Assembly (NCBI RefSeq): GCF_013377855.1 | Contig: NZ_JABXYJ010000001.1 | Coordinates: 248,001-312,000 of the forward strand | Direction of reading: 5' to 3' | Length of the DNA: 64,000 nt | Source of the DNA: Cognatundibacterium oligocarboniphilum | Lineage (GTDB): Bacteria > Pseudomonadota > Gammaproteobacteria > Burkholderiales > Burkholderiaceae_D | Shown: positions 8,435 to 20,065 of the stretch, piece after piece | How positions within the stretch are numbered: the first letter of the stretch is position 1 | How the letters are laid out: each line of letters begins with the position of its first letter | Translations under genes and position numbers: made by a program | The notes under the pieces: generated by a model | What the model was told of the DNA's origin: nothing | Seen by the model: the letters and a program-made list of their open reading frames with translations, nothing else | Database searches by the model: none

Positions 8435-9349
8435 ATGAGCACCAGTGAATTCACCCTGTTAAACAACAGCGCTATCATGGATGCGGTGACCCGGCAGCAT
8501 TATCCTGCAGGCACATTATATGTAGTCGCCACACCGATTGGAAATATCGCCGATATTTCACTACGGGCTCTGCATGTGCTGTCGCTGGCAGATGCGATCG
8601 CCTGCGAAGACACCCGTAACACCGCGCAATTGCTGGGCCGCTACGGGTTAAATAAACCGCTGATTGCAGCGCATCAGCACAATGAACGGGAAGCGGCCGA
8701 AAAAATCCGGACACGGCTGCAAGCAGGTGAACGTATTGCCCTGGTGTCCGATGCCGGCACACCCGGCATTTCCGATCCCGGCGCGCGTATTGTCGACCTG
8801 CTGAGCCAGTCCGGTATTCCGGTGACGCCGTTACCCGGAGCCTCCGCAGCGATCAGCGCTTTGTCCGCCAGCGGTTTGCTGCATGACCATTTTTATTTCA
8901 TCGGCTTTCTTCCCGTTAAAAACAGCCAGCGCGAAACTGCATTACGAAGTCTGACACAAATTCCAGCCACACTGATTTTCTACGAAGCGCCGCACCGCAT
9001 TACTGACACCCTCAAAACCATGGCAGAGGTATTCGGTCACAGCCGTACCGTGGTGCTGGCGCGGGAAATCAGTAAATTATTCGAGGAAATTCACCGTTGC
9101 CCTTTGCAGGAAGCGCTGATCTGGGTTCAGGCAGATGCACACCGTGAAAAAGGGGAATACGTGATCCTGGTGGATGCTGCGCCGGAGCTGGCTGCAGATG
9201 ACACCGAAGCCCGCAGGGTGCTTGGCATCTTGCTGGAAGCGTGTTCGGTCAAACAGGCAGCAGCACTGGCAGCACAGCTGACGGGGATGAAAAAAAATAC
9301 GCTGTATCAGCTGGCGCTCAGCATGAGGGAAGAAAAAGAAGAAGACTGA
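8435..9349 (+). CDS. rsmI: 16S rRNA (cytidine-1402 2'-O)-methyltransferase
   Basis: SAM-dependent methylation of the ribose of C1402 in 16S rRNA, in the ribosomal decoding site. The tetrapyrrole-methylase-type fold is clear: LYVVATPIGNIADISLRAL, ACEDTRNTAQLLGRYG, LVSDAGTPGISDPGARIV and PLPGASAAISALSASGL appear in canonical order. I chose the ATG at 8435 (304 residues); an in-frame ATG at 8477 is also possible and neither has a strong ribosome site. The open frame continues 139 codons further upstream, but that part is antisense to yraN. The stop codon directly abuts the stop of the convergent rlpA gene. Confidence 0.93.
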   Translation: MSTSEFTLLNNSAIMDAVTRQHYPAGTLYVVATPIGNIADISLRALHVLSLADAIACEDTRNTAQLLGRYGLNKPLIAAHQHNEREAAEKIRTRLQAGERIALVSDAGTPGISDPGARIVDLLSQSGIPVTPLPGASAAISALSASGLLHDHFYFIGFLPVKNSQRETALRSLTQIPATLIFYEAPHRITDTLKTMAEVFGHSRTVVLAREISKLFEEIHRCPLQEALIWVQADAHREKGEYVILVDAAPELAADDTEARRVLGILLEACSVKQAAALAAQLTGMKKNTLYQLALSMREEKEED

Positions 9350-10525
9350 TCAGCGCTGCACAATCAGCGGGCGACCGATACCAAGCTCGCCAGCCTGAGA
9401 CAGCGCCGACATCGCATCCGAACGGCTGCCAAACGGTCCGCTGACCAGACGGTACAAGCTGCCCTGCTGGACGATATTGAGATCAGGCAAACGGCTTTCG
9501 GCCCGGCTTTTCAGGTAAGACAGGATGGATTCAGCGTTTGACCGGATCGCATAAGCGCCGAACTGCAGATAATAATTTCCGGCGCTGACTGCCGTCGTAA
9601 GCGCTGACTGCGCCTGAACGGCTGACGGAGGCGCTGCGCTGGCAACAGTGTCCGGAGCCAATGAGGTTGCAGCGGTTACCGGAACTGATGTCGCTGGCGT
9701 GTTTGCTTTCACTGTCGGTTGCCCCAGATACCCCTGCGAAGTCAGCAGCTCGTCCAATGTCATGCTGGCGTGCTCCGGACGTACTGTCGTACCACTTGCC
9801 GGTGGCGCTTCCGTCTTGACTGCGACTACCACAGGAACACTGACCGGAGATTGATTCTGACGATTTTCCGCCATACGTTCTATATCTGCCGGTAACAGGC
9901 GCTCCACCTCAATCTGACTGCTGCCTTTGCCCAGAATATCGAGTTTCAGCGCCGCGGTATAAGACAAATCGATGATGCGATTGGAATGGAATGGTCCGCG
10001 GTCGTTAATGCGGACGATAATCTGTTTGCCGTTCGTCAGGTTAGTGACCCTGGCATACGAAGGAATCGGCAGAGTCGGATGCGCAGCGGTAATTTTGTAC
10101 ATATCGTACAGTTCGCCGGAAGAGGTTTTCTGGCCATGAAATTTCTTGCCGTACCAGCTGCCGATTCCGCGCTGAACCAGCGGTGTGGTGTTATCAGCAA
10201 TCGGGGTATAGGTCTTACCGAACACTACATAAGGTTTATTGCCAGAACGGGAAAACGCTTCCTGCACCGGGATCGGGTCAACCGTGAATTCCAGCCCCTC
10301 CGGCGGATGATCACCCGGGCCATCGTCCTGATAATAACCACCTTTGCCGGAACTGGCTTTCGGTAAAACAGGTGTACTGGGTGTAGGTTTGCTGGCAGGC
10401 ACGGTTCTGACCGTATCAGCAATGATGGTAGGTGGCGATTTCTGCACCGTACCGCAAGCCACCAGCAATGCCGCAGGCAGCGGCAGCAACAGCCATTTCA
10501 GAGATACTGAATGTTTTTTGCTCAT
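9350..10525 (-). CDS. rlpA: RlpA-family septal/peptidoglycan lipoprotein with SPOR domain
   Basis: A 391-residue outer-membrane lipoprotein (lipobox LLVACG near residue 24). The double-psi beta-barrel domain lies at about 115-205 (GIGSWYGKKFHGQKTSSGE, RVTNLTNGKQIIVRINDRGP), the fold of RlpA enzymes that cleave naked glycan strands. A Pro/Thr/Ala linker leads to a C-terminal SPOR domain (about 315-390) that binds denuded septal peptidoglycan. It is the last gene of the rod-shape operon and overlaps rodA by four bases (ATGA), so it is made together with the elongation machinery, as is usual in Burkholderiales. Confidence 0.93.
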   Translation of the reverse strand: MSKKHSVSLKWLLLPLPAALLVACGTVQKSPPTIIADTVRTVPASKPTPSTPVLPKASSGKGGYYQDDGPGDHPPEGLEFTVDPIPVQEAFSRSGNKPYVVFGKTYTPIADNTTPLVQRGIGSWYGKKFHGQKTSSGELYDMYKITAAHPTLPIPSYARVTNLTNGKQIIVRINDRGPFHSNRIIDLSYTAALKLDILGKGSSQIEVERLLPADIERMAENRQNQSPVSVPVVVAVKTEAPPASGTTVRPEHASMTLDELLTSQGYLGQPTVKANTPATSVPVTAATSLAPDTVASAAPPSAVQAQSALTTAVSAGNYYLQFGAYAIRSNAESILSYLKSRAESRLPDLNIVQQGSLYRLVSGPFGSRSDAMSALSQAGELGIGRPLIVQR

Positions 10526-11634
10526 GTTTGCACCAGTTTACGATTCCGCTGCACACTCATCATGATGCCGGTTGCCATCCCCAGCGTCACCAGCGCCGTG
10601 CCGCCATAACTTAAAAACGGCAGCGGCACACCAACTACCGGCAAAATGCCGCTGACCATCCCCATGTTCACAAATGCATAGGTAAAGAATATCATGGTCA
10701 CCGACCCTGCCATCAGGCGCGCAAACAAGGTAGGAGCGTTCGCGGCAATCATCAGGCAACGGATAATCAACAGGAAATATAGGCTGACCAGCAGCAGATT
10801 ACCAATAAATCCGAATTCTTCCGAAAATACGGCAAAAATAAAATCCGTGGTGCGCTCCGGAATAAACTCCAGATGCGCCTGCGTCCCCTTGAGCCAGCCC
10901 TTGCCATGCAGCCCGCCAGAGCCGACAGCGATCGTTGACTGAATGATGTGAAATCCTTTACCCAGCGGATCACGGGTCGGGTCCAGCATGGTCAGCACCC
11001 GGTCGCGCTGATAATCATGCAGCATGTAGGGCCAGATCAGCGTCGGCGTGACAATCGCGACAAAAGAAATCAGCGTCAACAATACCTTCCATGACAGACC
11101 TGCCAGAAAAATCACCGTAAAACCGGCTGCCACCACCAGCAAAGCCGTGCCCAGATCCGGCTGTTTGGCAATCAGTCCGACCGGGATGGCGAGAATCACC
11201 GTCGCAATCACAAAATCCTTTACCCGCAAGGCGCCCTCCCGCTTCTGGAAATACCAGGCCAGCATCAGCGGCGTCGCAATTTTCATGATTTCAGAAGGCT
11301 GAATCGGGGTGCCGACATTCAGCCAGCGGCGGGCACCTTTTTTCACCATGCCGAAAGCCGCCACCGCAATCAGCAGCGCCACGCCGAAACTGTAGATGGG
11401 GATCGCAAAGCGCATCAGCGTCTGCGGCGGGATATTGGCAAAAATCCACATGATGACAAACGAGACCAGGATATTACGCAGCTGGTCTTCGACACGTCCC
11501 GGAAAATCAATGCCCGCCGAATACAGCGTCACAATTCCCAGCGACAGGATCAGGAAAATCAGTATCGCCAGCGGTGCGTCAAACACCATGATGTGAGAGC
11601 GGATTGCACGCCAGTTAAACGATCGGTTTTGCAT
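10522..11634 (-). CDS. mrdB: Rod-shape SEDS peptidoglycan polymerase RodA
   Basis: A 370-residue inner-membrane glycosyltransferase of the SEDS family that polymerises lipid II in the elongasome with PBP2. There are about ten hydrophobic segments. The conserved loop with IAKQPDLGTALL, the GKGW segment (SGGLHGKGWLKGTQ) and the EFGF/PLPFLSYGG C-terminal signature are all present. Its start lies 2 bases after the mrdA stop, so PBP2 and RodA are translated together, matching their 1:1 complex. Confidence 0.96.
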   Translation of the reverse strand: MQNRSFNWRAIRSHIMVFDAPLAILIFLILSLGIVTLYSAGIDFPGRVEDQLRNILVSFVIMWIFANIPPQTLMRFAIPIYSFGVALLIAVAAFGMVKKGARRWLNVGTPIQPSEIMKIATPLMLAWYFQKREGALRVKDFVIATVILAIPVGLIAKQPDLGTALLVVAAGFTVIFLAGLSWKVLLTLISFVAIVTPTLIWPYMLHDYQRDRVLTMLDPTRDPLGKGFHIIQSTIAVGSGGLHGKGWLKGTQAHLEFIPERTTDFIFAVFSEEFGFIGNLLLVSLYFLLIIRCLMIAANAPTLFARLMAGSVTMIFFTYAFVNMGMVSGILPVVGVPLPFLSYGGTALVTLGMATGIMMSVQRNRKLVQT

Positions 11635-11636
11635 GA

Positions 11637-13622
11637 TTAATCCTTATTCCCTTTGGTCTGTTCACCGGGTTTGGGACCGCCTTCTGAATCAGCATCGGCG
11701 CGGACTTCGGATTCGGCCTTGGTTGCCAGCACATCGCTTTTTGGTGCCGGGCTTTTATCTTTTTCGGCAGGTCGCTTGCCAAGCAGATAGTAATCCAGCG
11801 CTTTCCTGGCGATCGGTGCGGCAAACTCAGAGCCGAAACCCACGTTTTCCACCACCAGCGCCAGCGCAATTTTTGGCTTGTCTGCCGGCGCAAAAGCAAT
11901 ATACAACGCGTTATCACGATGTTTTTCCAAGGTATGCCTGGCATCGTATTTACCGCCATTCAGGCCGACCACCTGCGCGGTTCCGGTCTTGCCGCCGGAA
12001 ACATATTCGGCTCCGGCAAAGGCACGCACGCCGGTGCCGCCCGCCACCGAAGTCACACCGATCATCGCATTTTTGATGAAATCTATATTTTCCTGTTTCA
12101 GCGGGATACGATAACTCTCTTTCGGCACCGTCAGCGTGCGGGCTCTGGTCTGCGGGTCTTCGGTGGATTTGACCAGATGCGGCTTCATTACGATACCGTT
12201 ATTCGCCAGTGTCGCCATCGCATGCGCCATCTGCAGCGGCGTGAAGGTGTTATAGCCTTGTCCGATCCCCAGGGAAATGGTTTCACCGGCATACCATTTC
12301 TGTTGCGCCGCTTTTTTATACACGCTGCGTTTCCAGGCAGTGGAAGGTAGCACGCCCTGTTTCTCATGCTCCAGATCAATACCGGTTTTTTGCCCAAAGC
12401 CAAACGGTTTCATGAAATCATGGATCGCATCGACACCCAGATCGTTGGCCAGAATATAGTAGTAAGGGTCGCAGGACACCACGATCGACTTGTACATATC
12501 GACCATACCATGCCCGCCGGGTTTGTCATCGTTAAAACGGTGGCCGCCAAACATGAAGAAGCCCTGATCGGCGATGGCCTGTTGCGGTGTGCGCTTACCC
12601 AGTTCCAGCGCTGCCAGTGCCATGTAAGGCTTATAGGTCGAGCCCGGCGGGTAGCTGCCGGACAAAGGACGGTTCAGCAGGGGGCGGTCTTCCGAAGTAT
12701 TGAGTTCGGTCCAGCTTTGCTGGTCAATACCCTCCACAAACAGATTCGGATCATAGGTCGGCTTGGAGACAAACGCCAGCACATCACCGGTTTCCGGCTC
12801 AATCGCCACCAGGGCGCCCCGGCGTTCGCCAAACGCCTCTTCAATCACTTTCTGCAATTCGATGTCGATGGACAGGATCAGGTTTTTACCGGAAGTCGGC
12901 GGCGTTCTCGACAAGGTACGGACAGCGCGGCCACCGGCTGACACTTCCACCTCTTCAAAACCGGTATTGCCATGCAATATTTTTTCGTAACTCTTTTCCA
13001 GCCCTTCCTTACCGATATAGTCAGTGCCGTTGTAATTGGCAGCGTCTTCCATGTCATCAATCATTTCTGCGTCTTTCTGACTGATGCGGCCGATATAGCC
13101 AATCACATGGGAAGCGATATCCCCTTGCGGATACTGACGGAATAAGCGCGCCTGAATATCGACGCCGGGAAAACGGAAACGCTGCGCCGTAAAACGCGCC
13201 ACTTCCTCATCAGTCAGGCGGGTACGGATCGGCAGGCTTTCAAAGCTCTTGGAGTCTTCCAGCAATTTGCGAAAACGCTTGCGGTGCTTGGGCTGAATAT
13301 CCACCAGATCCGCCAGCTGATCGATCAGCACATCCATGTCCTGCGTAATCTTGGACGGTGTGATTTCGAGTGTATAGGCAGAATAATTCCTCGCCAGAAT
13401 CACGCCATGACGATCCAGAATCAGACCGCGGTTAGGCACAACGGGAACGATATCAATCCGGTTTTCATCTGCCAGCAGGACATAGTCATCATGTTTCACA
13501 ATCTGCAGCCAGACAAAGCGGGAGACCAGCGCGATAAAACAGGCGAACACAAAAATGCCGATGAAAATCAGCCGCATACGGAAAAAATATAATTCGCGTT
13601 CCGTGTTCTTCAGTTCATTCAT
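11637..13622 (-). CDS. mrdA: Penicillin-binding protein 2 (elongation transpeptidase)
   Basis: A 661-residue class B PBP that cross-links new peptidoglycan during rod elongation. It has one N-terminal membrane anchor (LIFIGIFVFACFIALVSRF, about 13-32), then the PBP dimerisation/pedestal region. The transpeptidase domain carries STYK (within GSTYKPYMALAA, about 330), an SCD motif (VVSCDPYYYIL) and KTGTA (SGGKTGTAQVVG). The C-terminal 45 residues are charged and low-complexity. It sits between mreD and mrdB in the standard order. Confidence 0.96.
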   Translation of the reverse strand: MNELKNTERELYFFRMRLIFIGIFVFACFIALVSRFVWLQIVKHDDYVLLADENRIDIVPVVPNRGLILDRHGVILARNYSAYTLEITPSKITQDMDVLIDQLADLVDIQPKHRKRFRKLLEDSKSFESLPIRTRLTDEEVARFTAQRFRFPGVDIQARLFRQYPQGDIASHVIGYIGRISQKDAEMIDDMEDAANYNGTDYIGKEGLEKSYEKILHGNTGFEEVEVSAGGRAVRTLSRTPPTSGKNLILSIDIELQKVIEEAFGERRGALVAIEPETGDVLAFVSKPTYDPNLFVEGIDQQSWTELNTSEDRPLLNRPLSGSYPPGSTYKPYMALAALELGKRTPQQAIADQGFFMFGGHRFNDDKPGGHGMVDMYKSIVVSCDPYYYILANDLGVDAIHDFMKPFGFGQKTGIDLEHEKQGVLPSTAWKRSVYKKAAQQKWYAGETISLGIGQGYNTFTPLQMAHAMATLANNGIVMKPHLVKSTEDPQTRARTLTVPKESYRIPLKQENIDFIKNAMIGVTSVAGGTGVRAFAGAEYVSGGKTGTAQVVGLNGGKYDARHTLEKHRDNALYIAFAPADKPKIALALVVENVGFGSEFAAPIARKALDYYLLGKRPAEKDKSPAPKSDVLATKAESEVRADADSEGGPKPGEQTKGNKD

Positions 13623-13699
13623 GATGGATCAGTCGGTTCAGGCAGAGGTCACGACGGGCATAATGTGCACGAGTTTGCATGTCGGTTTGCTTCAGCAAT

Positions 13700-14218
13700 T
13701 CAGATCGGCCGGGTATGGTCTTTATCGATCGCACGTTTTTGTGGCGCCAGTAAAATCGCTGTTGCTACTGGCCATAACAGGGTCGTCACCACACTCTCGG
13801 AAAAATACAGCCAGCCGGGAAAGTGCGCATCCGGTGCAACCAGCAGCCGTACCACGATCTGCAGCCCCTGCACAAACAGGAACAGGGGGAATACATGCAG
13901 CGACTGCGTCAGCGGATGAAACCACAATACCCGGCGATGAATGGTGATCGCAAAATATGACAACAGGGTATATGCCAGCGCATTCTCGCCCAGATGAATC
14001 GCATCATGCACGTCCATCAGCAATCCCATTGCAAAGGCGATACCGATACCGACTTTACGCGGCTGGTGAATGCTCCAGAACACAATCACCAGCGCCACAA
14101 AATCAGGCACGATCACATAACCACCCCAGGGCAGGAAATTGAGCAGGAATGCCACCGCAAAACTCAGCGCAATAAACAGCGGATTAACCGGCAATAAGAT
14201 GTAATGTGGCTGGTTCAT
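13700..14218 (-). CDS. mreD: Rod-shape-determining membrane protein MreD
   Basis: A 172-residue inner-membrane protein with about five hydrophobic helices. It includes the conserved MGLLMDVHDAIHLGENALAYTL-type block (residues about 63-85) that identifies MreD. It acts as a membrane component of the elongasome with MreC, RodA and PBP2. The start overlaps the mreC stop by four bases. A 77-base gap separates it from mrdA, the widest within the mreC-rlpA part of the operon. Confidence 0.93.
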   Translation of the reverse strand: MNQPHYILLPVNPLFIALSFAVAFLLNFLPWGGYVIVPDFVALVIVFWSIHQPRKVGIGIAFAMGLLMDVHDAIHLGENALAYTLLSYFAITIHRRVLWFHPLTQSLHVFPLFLFVQGLQIVVRLLVAPDAHFPGWLYFSESVVTTLLWPVATAILLAPQKRAIDKDHTRPI

Positions 14219-15273
14219 TTCGCTGGTTCCTTCACCGCCGGGCCTGGACTATCTTTTCCGGTTTCTTTGACATCCTGTTTTTGTTCAGCGTTGCTGCCTG
14301 TTGCTTTCGGATCAGCAGACGGTGCGGCAGGCGGCTCTGCCGGTCTGACTTCAGCCGATGGCAATGCCGCATCACGGGTGACTTTGCGGTTGATCTTTTC
14401 TTTTTTGGCGCGAATGTCTTCGGTATCAGGACGCGGCAAATTTGCAGTCGACACCTGCAGGATCAGCACCTGACGGTTTTTATCGATACCGGCAGCGGGA
14501 ACACACAGGATATTTTCAAACGTGGTGGTGGCTTTGTTTTCCACCTGCACGACTTTCGCAACCGCCAGCCCCGGCGGATATATACCGTCAATTCCCGACG
14601 TCACTAGCTGATCGCCAGCCTGGACATCGGCATTGCTGGTCATGCGCATGTCCAGGTAAGCGGACTGGCCCCGTCCATACGCCACACTGCGCAGGCCATT
14701 GCGCAAAATCTGCACCGGAATCGCCTGACTCTTATCGGTCAGCAAAGTCACTTCCGCCGTCAGCGGAAACACCCGCGTAACCTGACCTGTCACGCCAAAG
14801 TCGTCAATCACCGGCTGTCCTTGGACGATGCCATCTTTCAGTCCGCGGTCAACAATGACTTTCCGCGTTGAAGGGTCGCGCGCATCGTAAATAATTTCTG
14901 CCAGCACCGACTTCACCGGTAAGCGTTCGCGGGCATTCAGCAGATTGCGTAAATGGGTATTTTCCGACTGCAGTTGCCCGGTCTGCTGCAACAGGGTGGC
15001 GTTTTGCGTCTGCTGCCGCTTTAAGCGGGTATTTTCTTTTTCCAGATCGGACAAGGCCACGAAATAATGCGACGCCTGCCGGACTGCATCCCCCGGCATC
15101 ACGGCCAGCATCTGTACCGGATACAACACTGTCCCCAGCACCTGGCGCACCAGGGTCAGTGATTTCAGGCGCGCATCCACCACCAGCAGGAAGATCGCCA
15201 GAATGGTGAAAAAGATCGCCCTGGCACGTGCTGAAGCGCCTTGCTTGAAGAGTGGTGGCGGACTGTAATCCAT
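14215..15273 (-). CDS. mreC: Rod-shape-determining protein MreC
   Basis: A 352-residue bitopic inner-membrane protein. It has one membrane segment (about 19-40), a coiled coil (about 75-115, SDLEKENTRLKRQQTQNATLLQQ region) and the periplasmic double beta-barrel that dimerises and contacts PBP2 (VIYDARDPSTRKVIVDRG, GQVTRVFPLTAEVTLLTD). After about residue 285 comes a Lys/Pro/Ala/Glu-rich tail of some 65 residues, disordered by composition, a common but variable extension in Burkholderiales MreC. Confidence 0.95.
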   Translation of the reverse strand: MDYSPPPLFKQGASARARAIFFTILAIFLLVVDARLKSLTLVRQVLGTVLYPVQMLAVMPGDAVRQASHYFVALSDLEKENTRLKRQQTQNATLLQQTGQLQSENTHLRNLLNARERLPVKSVLAEIIYDARDPSTRKVIVDRGLKDGIVQGQPVIDDFGVTGQVTRVFPLTAEVTLLTDKSQAIPVQILRNGLRSVAYGRGQSAYLDMRMTSNADVQAGDQLVTSGIDGIYPPGLAVAKVVQVENKATTTFENILCVPAAGIDKNRQVLILQVSTANLPRPDTEDIRAKKEKINRKVTRDAALPSAEVRPAEPPAAPSADPKATGSNAEQKQDVKETGKDSPGPAVKEPAK

Positions 15274-15340
15274 ATCAATTTATCGTCAGAAACGGCTGCT
15301 GATCCGTCATCAGGACAGCTCACCCGGTCGCCCGAAAAGC

Positions 15341-15362
15341 AAAAAGCCGACAGCAGCCGGCT
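15341..15362 (-). terminator. Weak intrinsic terminator / attenuator between mreB and mreC
   Basis: Read on the minus strand, a 5-base stem (AGCCG / CGGCT, loop of 8) is followed by TTTTTGC. It sits in the 155-base mreB-mreC gap. It is short, so it more likely attenuates than fully ends transcription, which would give more mreB mRNA than mreCD. Confidence 0.4.
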
Positions 15363-15428
15363 CTCCAACAAGCACATGCAAAACAGGCGGGAATCGTGAC
15401 ATACCTGCCCCCGCCTTTTCCGCCAGTT

Positions 15429-16772
<1,344 letters not shown>

Positions 16773-17075
16773 ATGTCACTGACTCTCAACGATGTTAATC
16801 GCATTGCCAACCTGGCAAAGCTGAATATTTCCGCTGCCGAGGCCGATTCCACACTGGATAAGCTCAATGGCATTTTCGCACTGGCCGAACAACTGAAAGC
16901 GGTCGATACGACCGGCGTCGCGCCGCTCAGCCACCCTATCGCAGCACTGTTGCCGGAGCTGGCGTTGCGCCTGCGCGAAGACATCGTGACCGAAACCAAT
17001 CAACGCGATGCCTACCAGCAGCCCGCTCCCGCCACTCAGGACGGCCTGTATCTGGTCCCCAAGGTCATCGAATAA
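16773..17075 (+). CDS. gatC: Asp/Glu-tRNA amidotransferase subunit C
   Basis: The 100-residue small subunit of GatCAB, which converts Glu-tRNA(Gln) and Asp-tRNA(Asn) to the amidated forms. [23 protein letters not shown] at the N-terminus, then [19 protein letters not shown] and PLSHPIA, are the conserved GatC blocks; this belt-like protein wraps around GatA and GatB. It is the first gene of gatC-gatA-gatB. Presence of the operon indicates indirect Gln and/or Asn tRNA charging. Confidence 0.95.
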   Translation: MSLTLNDVNRIANLAKLNISAAEADSTLDKLNGIFALAEQLKAVDTTGVAPLSHPIAALLPELALRLREDIVTETNQRDAYQQPAPATQDGLYLVPKVIE

Positions 17076-17093
17076 GCCATCCGGAATTTGATT

Positions 17094-18554
17094 ATGCATA
17101 CCAAAACTCTCGCCCAATTATCTGCCATGCTGCAAAGCAAGCAGGTTTCTGCCACAGAACTCGCTCAGCACTTTCTCAACCGTATTCAGGGCAGTGATCT
17201 GAATGCCTTTCTGCATGTTGACCCTGCCCTCACGCTGAAACAGGCTGCGGCTGCCGATGCCAGCATCGCTGCAGGTACAGCGACTGCGCTGACCGGCATT
17301 CCGGTAGCGCACAAGGATATTTTCGTGACCCGGCACCTGCGCTCCACCGCCGGCTCGCACATGCTGGAAAATTATGTCAGTCCATTCGATGCCACCGTAG
17401 TCGACAAACTGGCGCAGGCTGGCATGGTCACGCTGGGCAAGCTCAATTGCGATGAATTCGCCATGGGTTCTTCCAATGAAAACTCGTATTTCGGCGCTGT
17501 GAAAAATCCGTGGGATAAAATTGCCGTGCCCGGCGGCTCATCGGGCGGCTCGGCAGCGGCGATTGCCGCCCGCCTGGCACCTGCCGTCACCGGCACCGAT
17601 ACCGGCGGCTCGATCCGGCAGCCTGCCTCTTTCTGCGGCGTGACCGGCATCAAGCCGACTTATGGCAGCGTCTCCCGTTACGGTATGATTGCCTTTGCCT
17701 CTTCGCTGGACCAGGGCGGACCGATGGCGCAAACAGCAGAAGACTGCGGCCTGCTGCTCAAGGCTATGGTCGGCTTTGACGAAAAAGATTCCACCTCGCT
17801 GGAGCGTCCGCCGGAAGATTTCAACCGCACTCTGAACCAGTCACTGCAAGGCTTGCGCATTGGCGTGCCGAAAGAATTTTTCGGTGACGGACTGGCAAAG
17901 GATGTGGAGCAGGCGGTACGTGCCGCGCTGGACCAATATGTGAAACTGGGGGCCACGCTGGTAGAGATTTCCCTGCCGAAAACCGAATTATCAATCCCCG
18001 TGTATTACGTGATCGCTCCTGCCGAAGCCTCTTCCAACCTGTCCCGCTTCGACGCCGTGCGCTACGGACACCGCGCAGCCAGCTATACCGATCTGAACGA
18101 CATGTACCGCCAGTCCCGTACGGAAGGTTTCGGCGCGGAAGTGAAGCGTCGCATCCTGGTCGGTGCTTATGTTCTGTCGCACGGCTACTACGACGCTTAC
18201 TATCTGCAAGCACAGAAAATCCGCCGCCTGATCGCGCAGGATTTTGCTGCCGCGTTCGAGAAGTGCGACGTCATCATGGGGCCGGTCGCACCGACAGTGG
18301 CCTGGGATCTCGGTGCGCAATCGGATGACCCCGTTGCCAACTATCTGGCCGACATCTTCACGCTGTCCACCAGCCTCGCCGGATTGCCGGGCATGTCGAT
18401 TCCCTGCGGCTTTGGCCAGGGTGATAAAAATGCCAGGCGTCCGGTGGGTCTGCAACTGATCGGTAATTATTTCACTGAAGCCAGATTGCTCAATATCGCG
18501 CATCAGTATCAGCAGGTGACCGACTGGCACCAGCGCACGCCGGATACCATCTGA
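17094..18554 (+). CDS. gatA: Asp/Glu-tRNA amidotransferase subunit A
   Basis: The 486-residue glutaminase subunit with the amidase-signature fold. It releases ammonia from glutamine for GatB. The Ser-cisSer-Lys triad is visible: Lys in VAHKDIFVT (about residue 73), [11 protein letters not shown] (about 148), and [17 protein letters not shown] with the nucleophilic Ser. A TTG two codons upstream would lengthen it by two residues, but the ATG at 17094 with an upstream GGAA is preferred. It sits 18 bases after gatC and 37 before gatB. Confidence 0.97.
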   Translation: MHTKTLAQLSAMLQSKQVSATELAQHFLNRIQGSDLNAFLHVDPALTLKQAAAADASIAAGTATALTGIPVAHKDIFVTRHLRSTAGSHMLENYVSPFDATVVDKLAQAGMVTLGKLNCDEFAMGSSNENSYFGAVKNPWDKIAVPGGSSGGSAAAIAARLAPAVTGTDTGGSIRQPASFCGVTGIKPTYGSVSRYGMIAFASSLDQGGPMAQTAEDCGLLLKAMVGFDEKDSTSLERPPEDFNRTLNQSLQGLRIGVPKEFFGDGLAKDVEQAVRAALDQYVKLGATLVEISLPKTELSIPVYYVIAPAEASSNLSRFDAVRYGHRAASYTDLNDMYRQSRTEGFGAEVKRRILVGAYVLSHGYYDAYYLQAQKIRRLIAQDFAAAFEKCDVIMGPVAPTVAWDLGAQSDDPVANYLADIFTLSTSLAGLPGMSIPCGFGQGDKNARRPVGLQLIGNYFTEARLLNIAHQYQQVTDWHQRTPDTI

Positions 18555-18591
18555 ACCCGGGTCAGCGACAGTCAATCACAAAGGAATAACT

Positions 18592-20052
18592 ATGCAATGG
18601 GAAGTCGTTATCGGTTTTGAGACGCATGTGCAGCTCAAAACACACTCCAAAATTTTCAGCGGTTCATCCACCCGGTTCGGCGCCGAACCAAACACCCAGG
18701 CCAGCCCGGTCGATCTGGCGCTGCCCGGCGTGCTGCCGGTGATGAACAAAGGCGCAGTTGAAAAAGCCATCCAGTTCGGTCTGGCAGTCGGTGCGCATAT
18801 CGCACCGGAATCGATCTTTGCGCGTAAAAATTATTTTTATCCCGATCTGCCGAAAGGCTATCAGATCAGCCAGTTTGAAATCCCGGTGGTGCAAGGTGGC
18901 CATGTGCCCTGCATCGTCGAAAAAGACGGCCAGCCTGAACTGCGCCAGATCCAGCTGACCCGTGCCCATCTGGAAGAAGATGCCGGTAAATCGCTGCATG
19001 AAGACTACCAGGGCATGACCGGCATCGACCTGAACCGCGCCGGCACGCCGTTGCTGGAAATCGTCACCGAACCGGTCATGCGCAGCGCCACGGAGGCGGT
19101 CGCCTATGCCAAAGCGCTGCACTCGCTGGTGATGTGGCTCGATATCTGCGACGGCAATATGCAGGAAGGCTCTTTCCGCTGCGACGCTAACGTTTCCGTG
19201 CGCCCTGTCGGGCAGCAGGAATTCGGCACCCGCTGCGAAATCAAAAACCTGAACTCCTTCCGCTTCCTCGAAGAAGCGATTAACTACGAAGTCCGGCGTC
19301 AGATCGAGCTGATCGAAGACGGTGGCAAAGTCGTGCAGGAAACCCGCCTGTACGACCCGGACAAAAAAGTCACCCGCTCCATGCGCAGCAAGGAAGATTC
19401 GCAGGATTACCGCTACTTCCCCGACCCTGACTTGCCACCGCTGCGCATCTCGCCGGAATGGGTGGAACAGGTACGCCGCACGATGCCCGAACTGCCGGCT
19501 GCGATGCGCAGCCGTTTCGTCGAACAGTTCGGCTTGCCGGAATACGATGCGGCCGTGCTGACACAATCCAAAGGTATGGCGACTTATTATGAAGCGGTGG
19601 TCAGTGCCGCAGGTGCTGCGCTGGCGAAGCCTGCCGCCAACTTCATGATGGGCGATGTCGCCTCCACGCTGAACCGCGAAGCCATCGACATCAGCGCCAT
19701 TCCGGTTACCGCGGCACAACTGGCGTTGCTGTTACAGCGGATTGCCGATGGCACCATTTCCAACAAGATCGCCAAAGAAGTGTTTGCCGGCATGTGGGAA
19801 GCGCCAGCCGCTGCCGACAATCTGGCCGACCAGGTCATTGAAGCCAAGGGGCTGAAACAGATTTCCGATGTGGGCGCGCTGGAAAAAATCATCGATGAAG
19901 TCATGGCTGCCAACCAGCAATCCGTAGAGGAATATCGCGCCGGCAAAGAAAAAGCATTCAACTCACTGGTCGGACAGGCGATGAAAGCCACCAGGGGCAA
20001 AGGCAATCCGGCCCAGGTGAATGAATTGCTGAAGAAAAAGCTGGCGGGCTAA
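18592..20052 (+). CDS. gatB: Asp/Glu-tRNA amidotransferase subunit B
   Basis: The 486-residue kinase/amidotransferase subunit that activates the tRNA-bound Glu/Asp and accepts ammonia from GatA. The N-terminal [28 protein letters not shown], and [18 protein letters not shown] blocks form the catalytic cradle, and the C-terminal 150 residues contain the helical tail (YqeY-like) that binds the tRNA elbow. AAGGAA precedes the ATG. Confidence 0.97.
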   Translation: MQWEVVIGFETHVQLKTHSKIFSGSSTRFGAEPNTQASPVDLALPGVLPVMNKGAVEKAIQFGLAVGAHIAPESIFARKNYFYPDLPKGYQISQFEIPVVQGGHVPCIVEKDGQPELRQIQLTRAHLEEDAGKSLHEDYQGMTGIDLNRAGTPLLEIVTEPVMRSATEAVAYAKALHSLVMWLDICDGNMQEGSFRCDANVSVRPVGQQEFGTRCEIKNLNSFRFLEEAINYEVRRQIELIEDGGKVVQETRLYDPDKKVTRSMRSKEDSQDYRYFPDPDLPPLRISPEWVEQVRRTMPELPAAMRSRFVEQFGLPEYDAAVLTQSKGMATYYEAVVSAAGAALAKPAANFMMGDVASTLNREAIDISAIPVTAAQLALLLQRIADGTISNKIAKEVFAGMWEAPAAADNLADQVIEAKGLKQISDVGALEKIIDEVMAANQQSVEEYRAGKEKAFNSLVGQAMKATRGKGNPAQVNELLKKKLAG

Positions 20053-20065
20053 ACGGAATCTACTC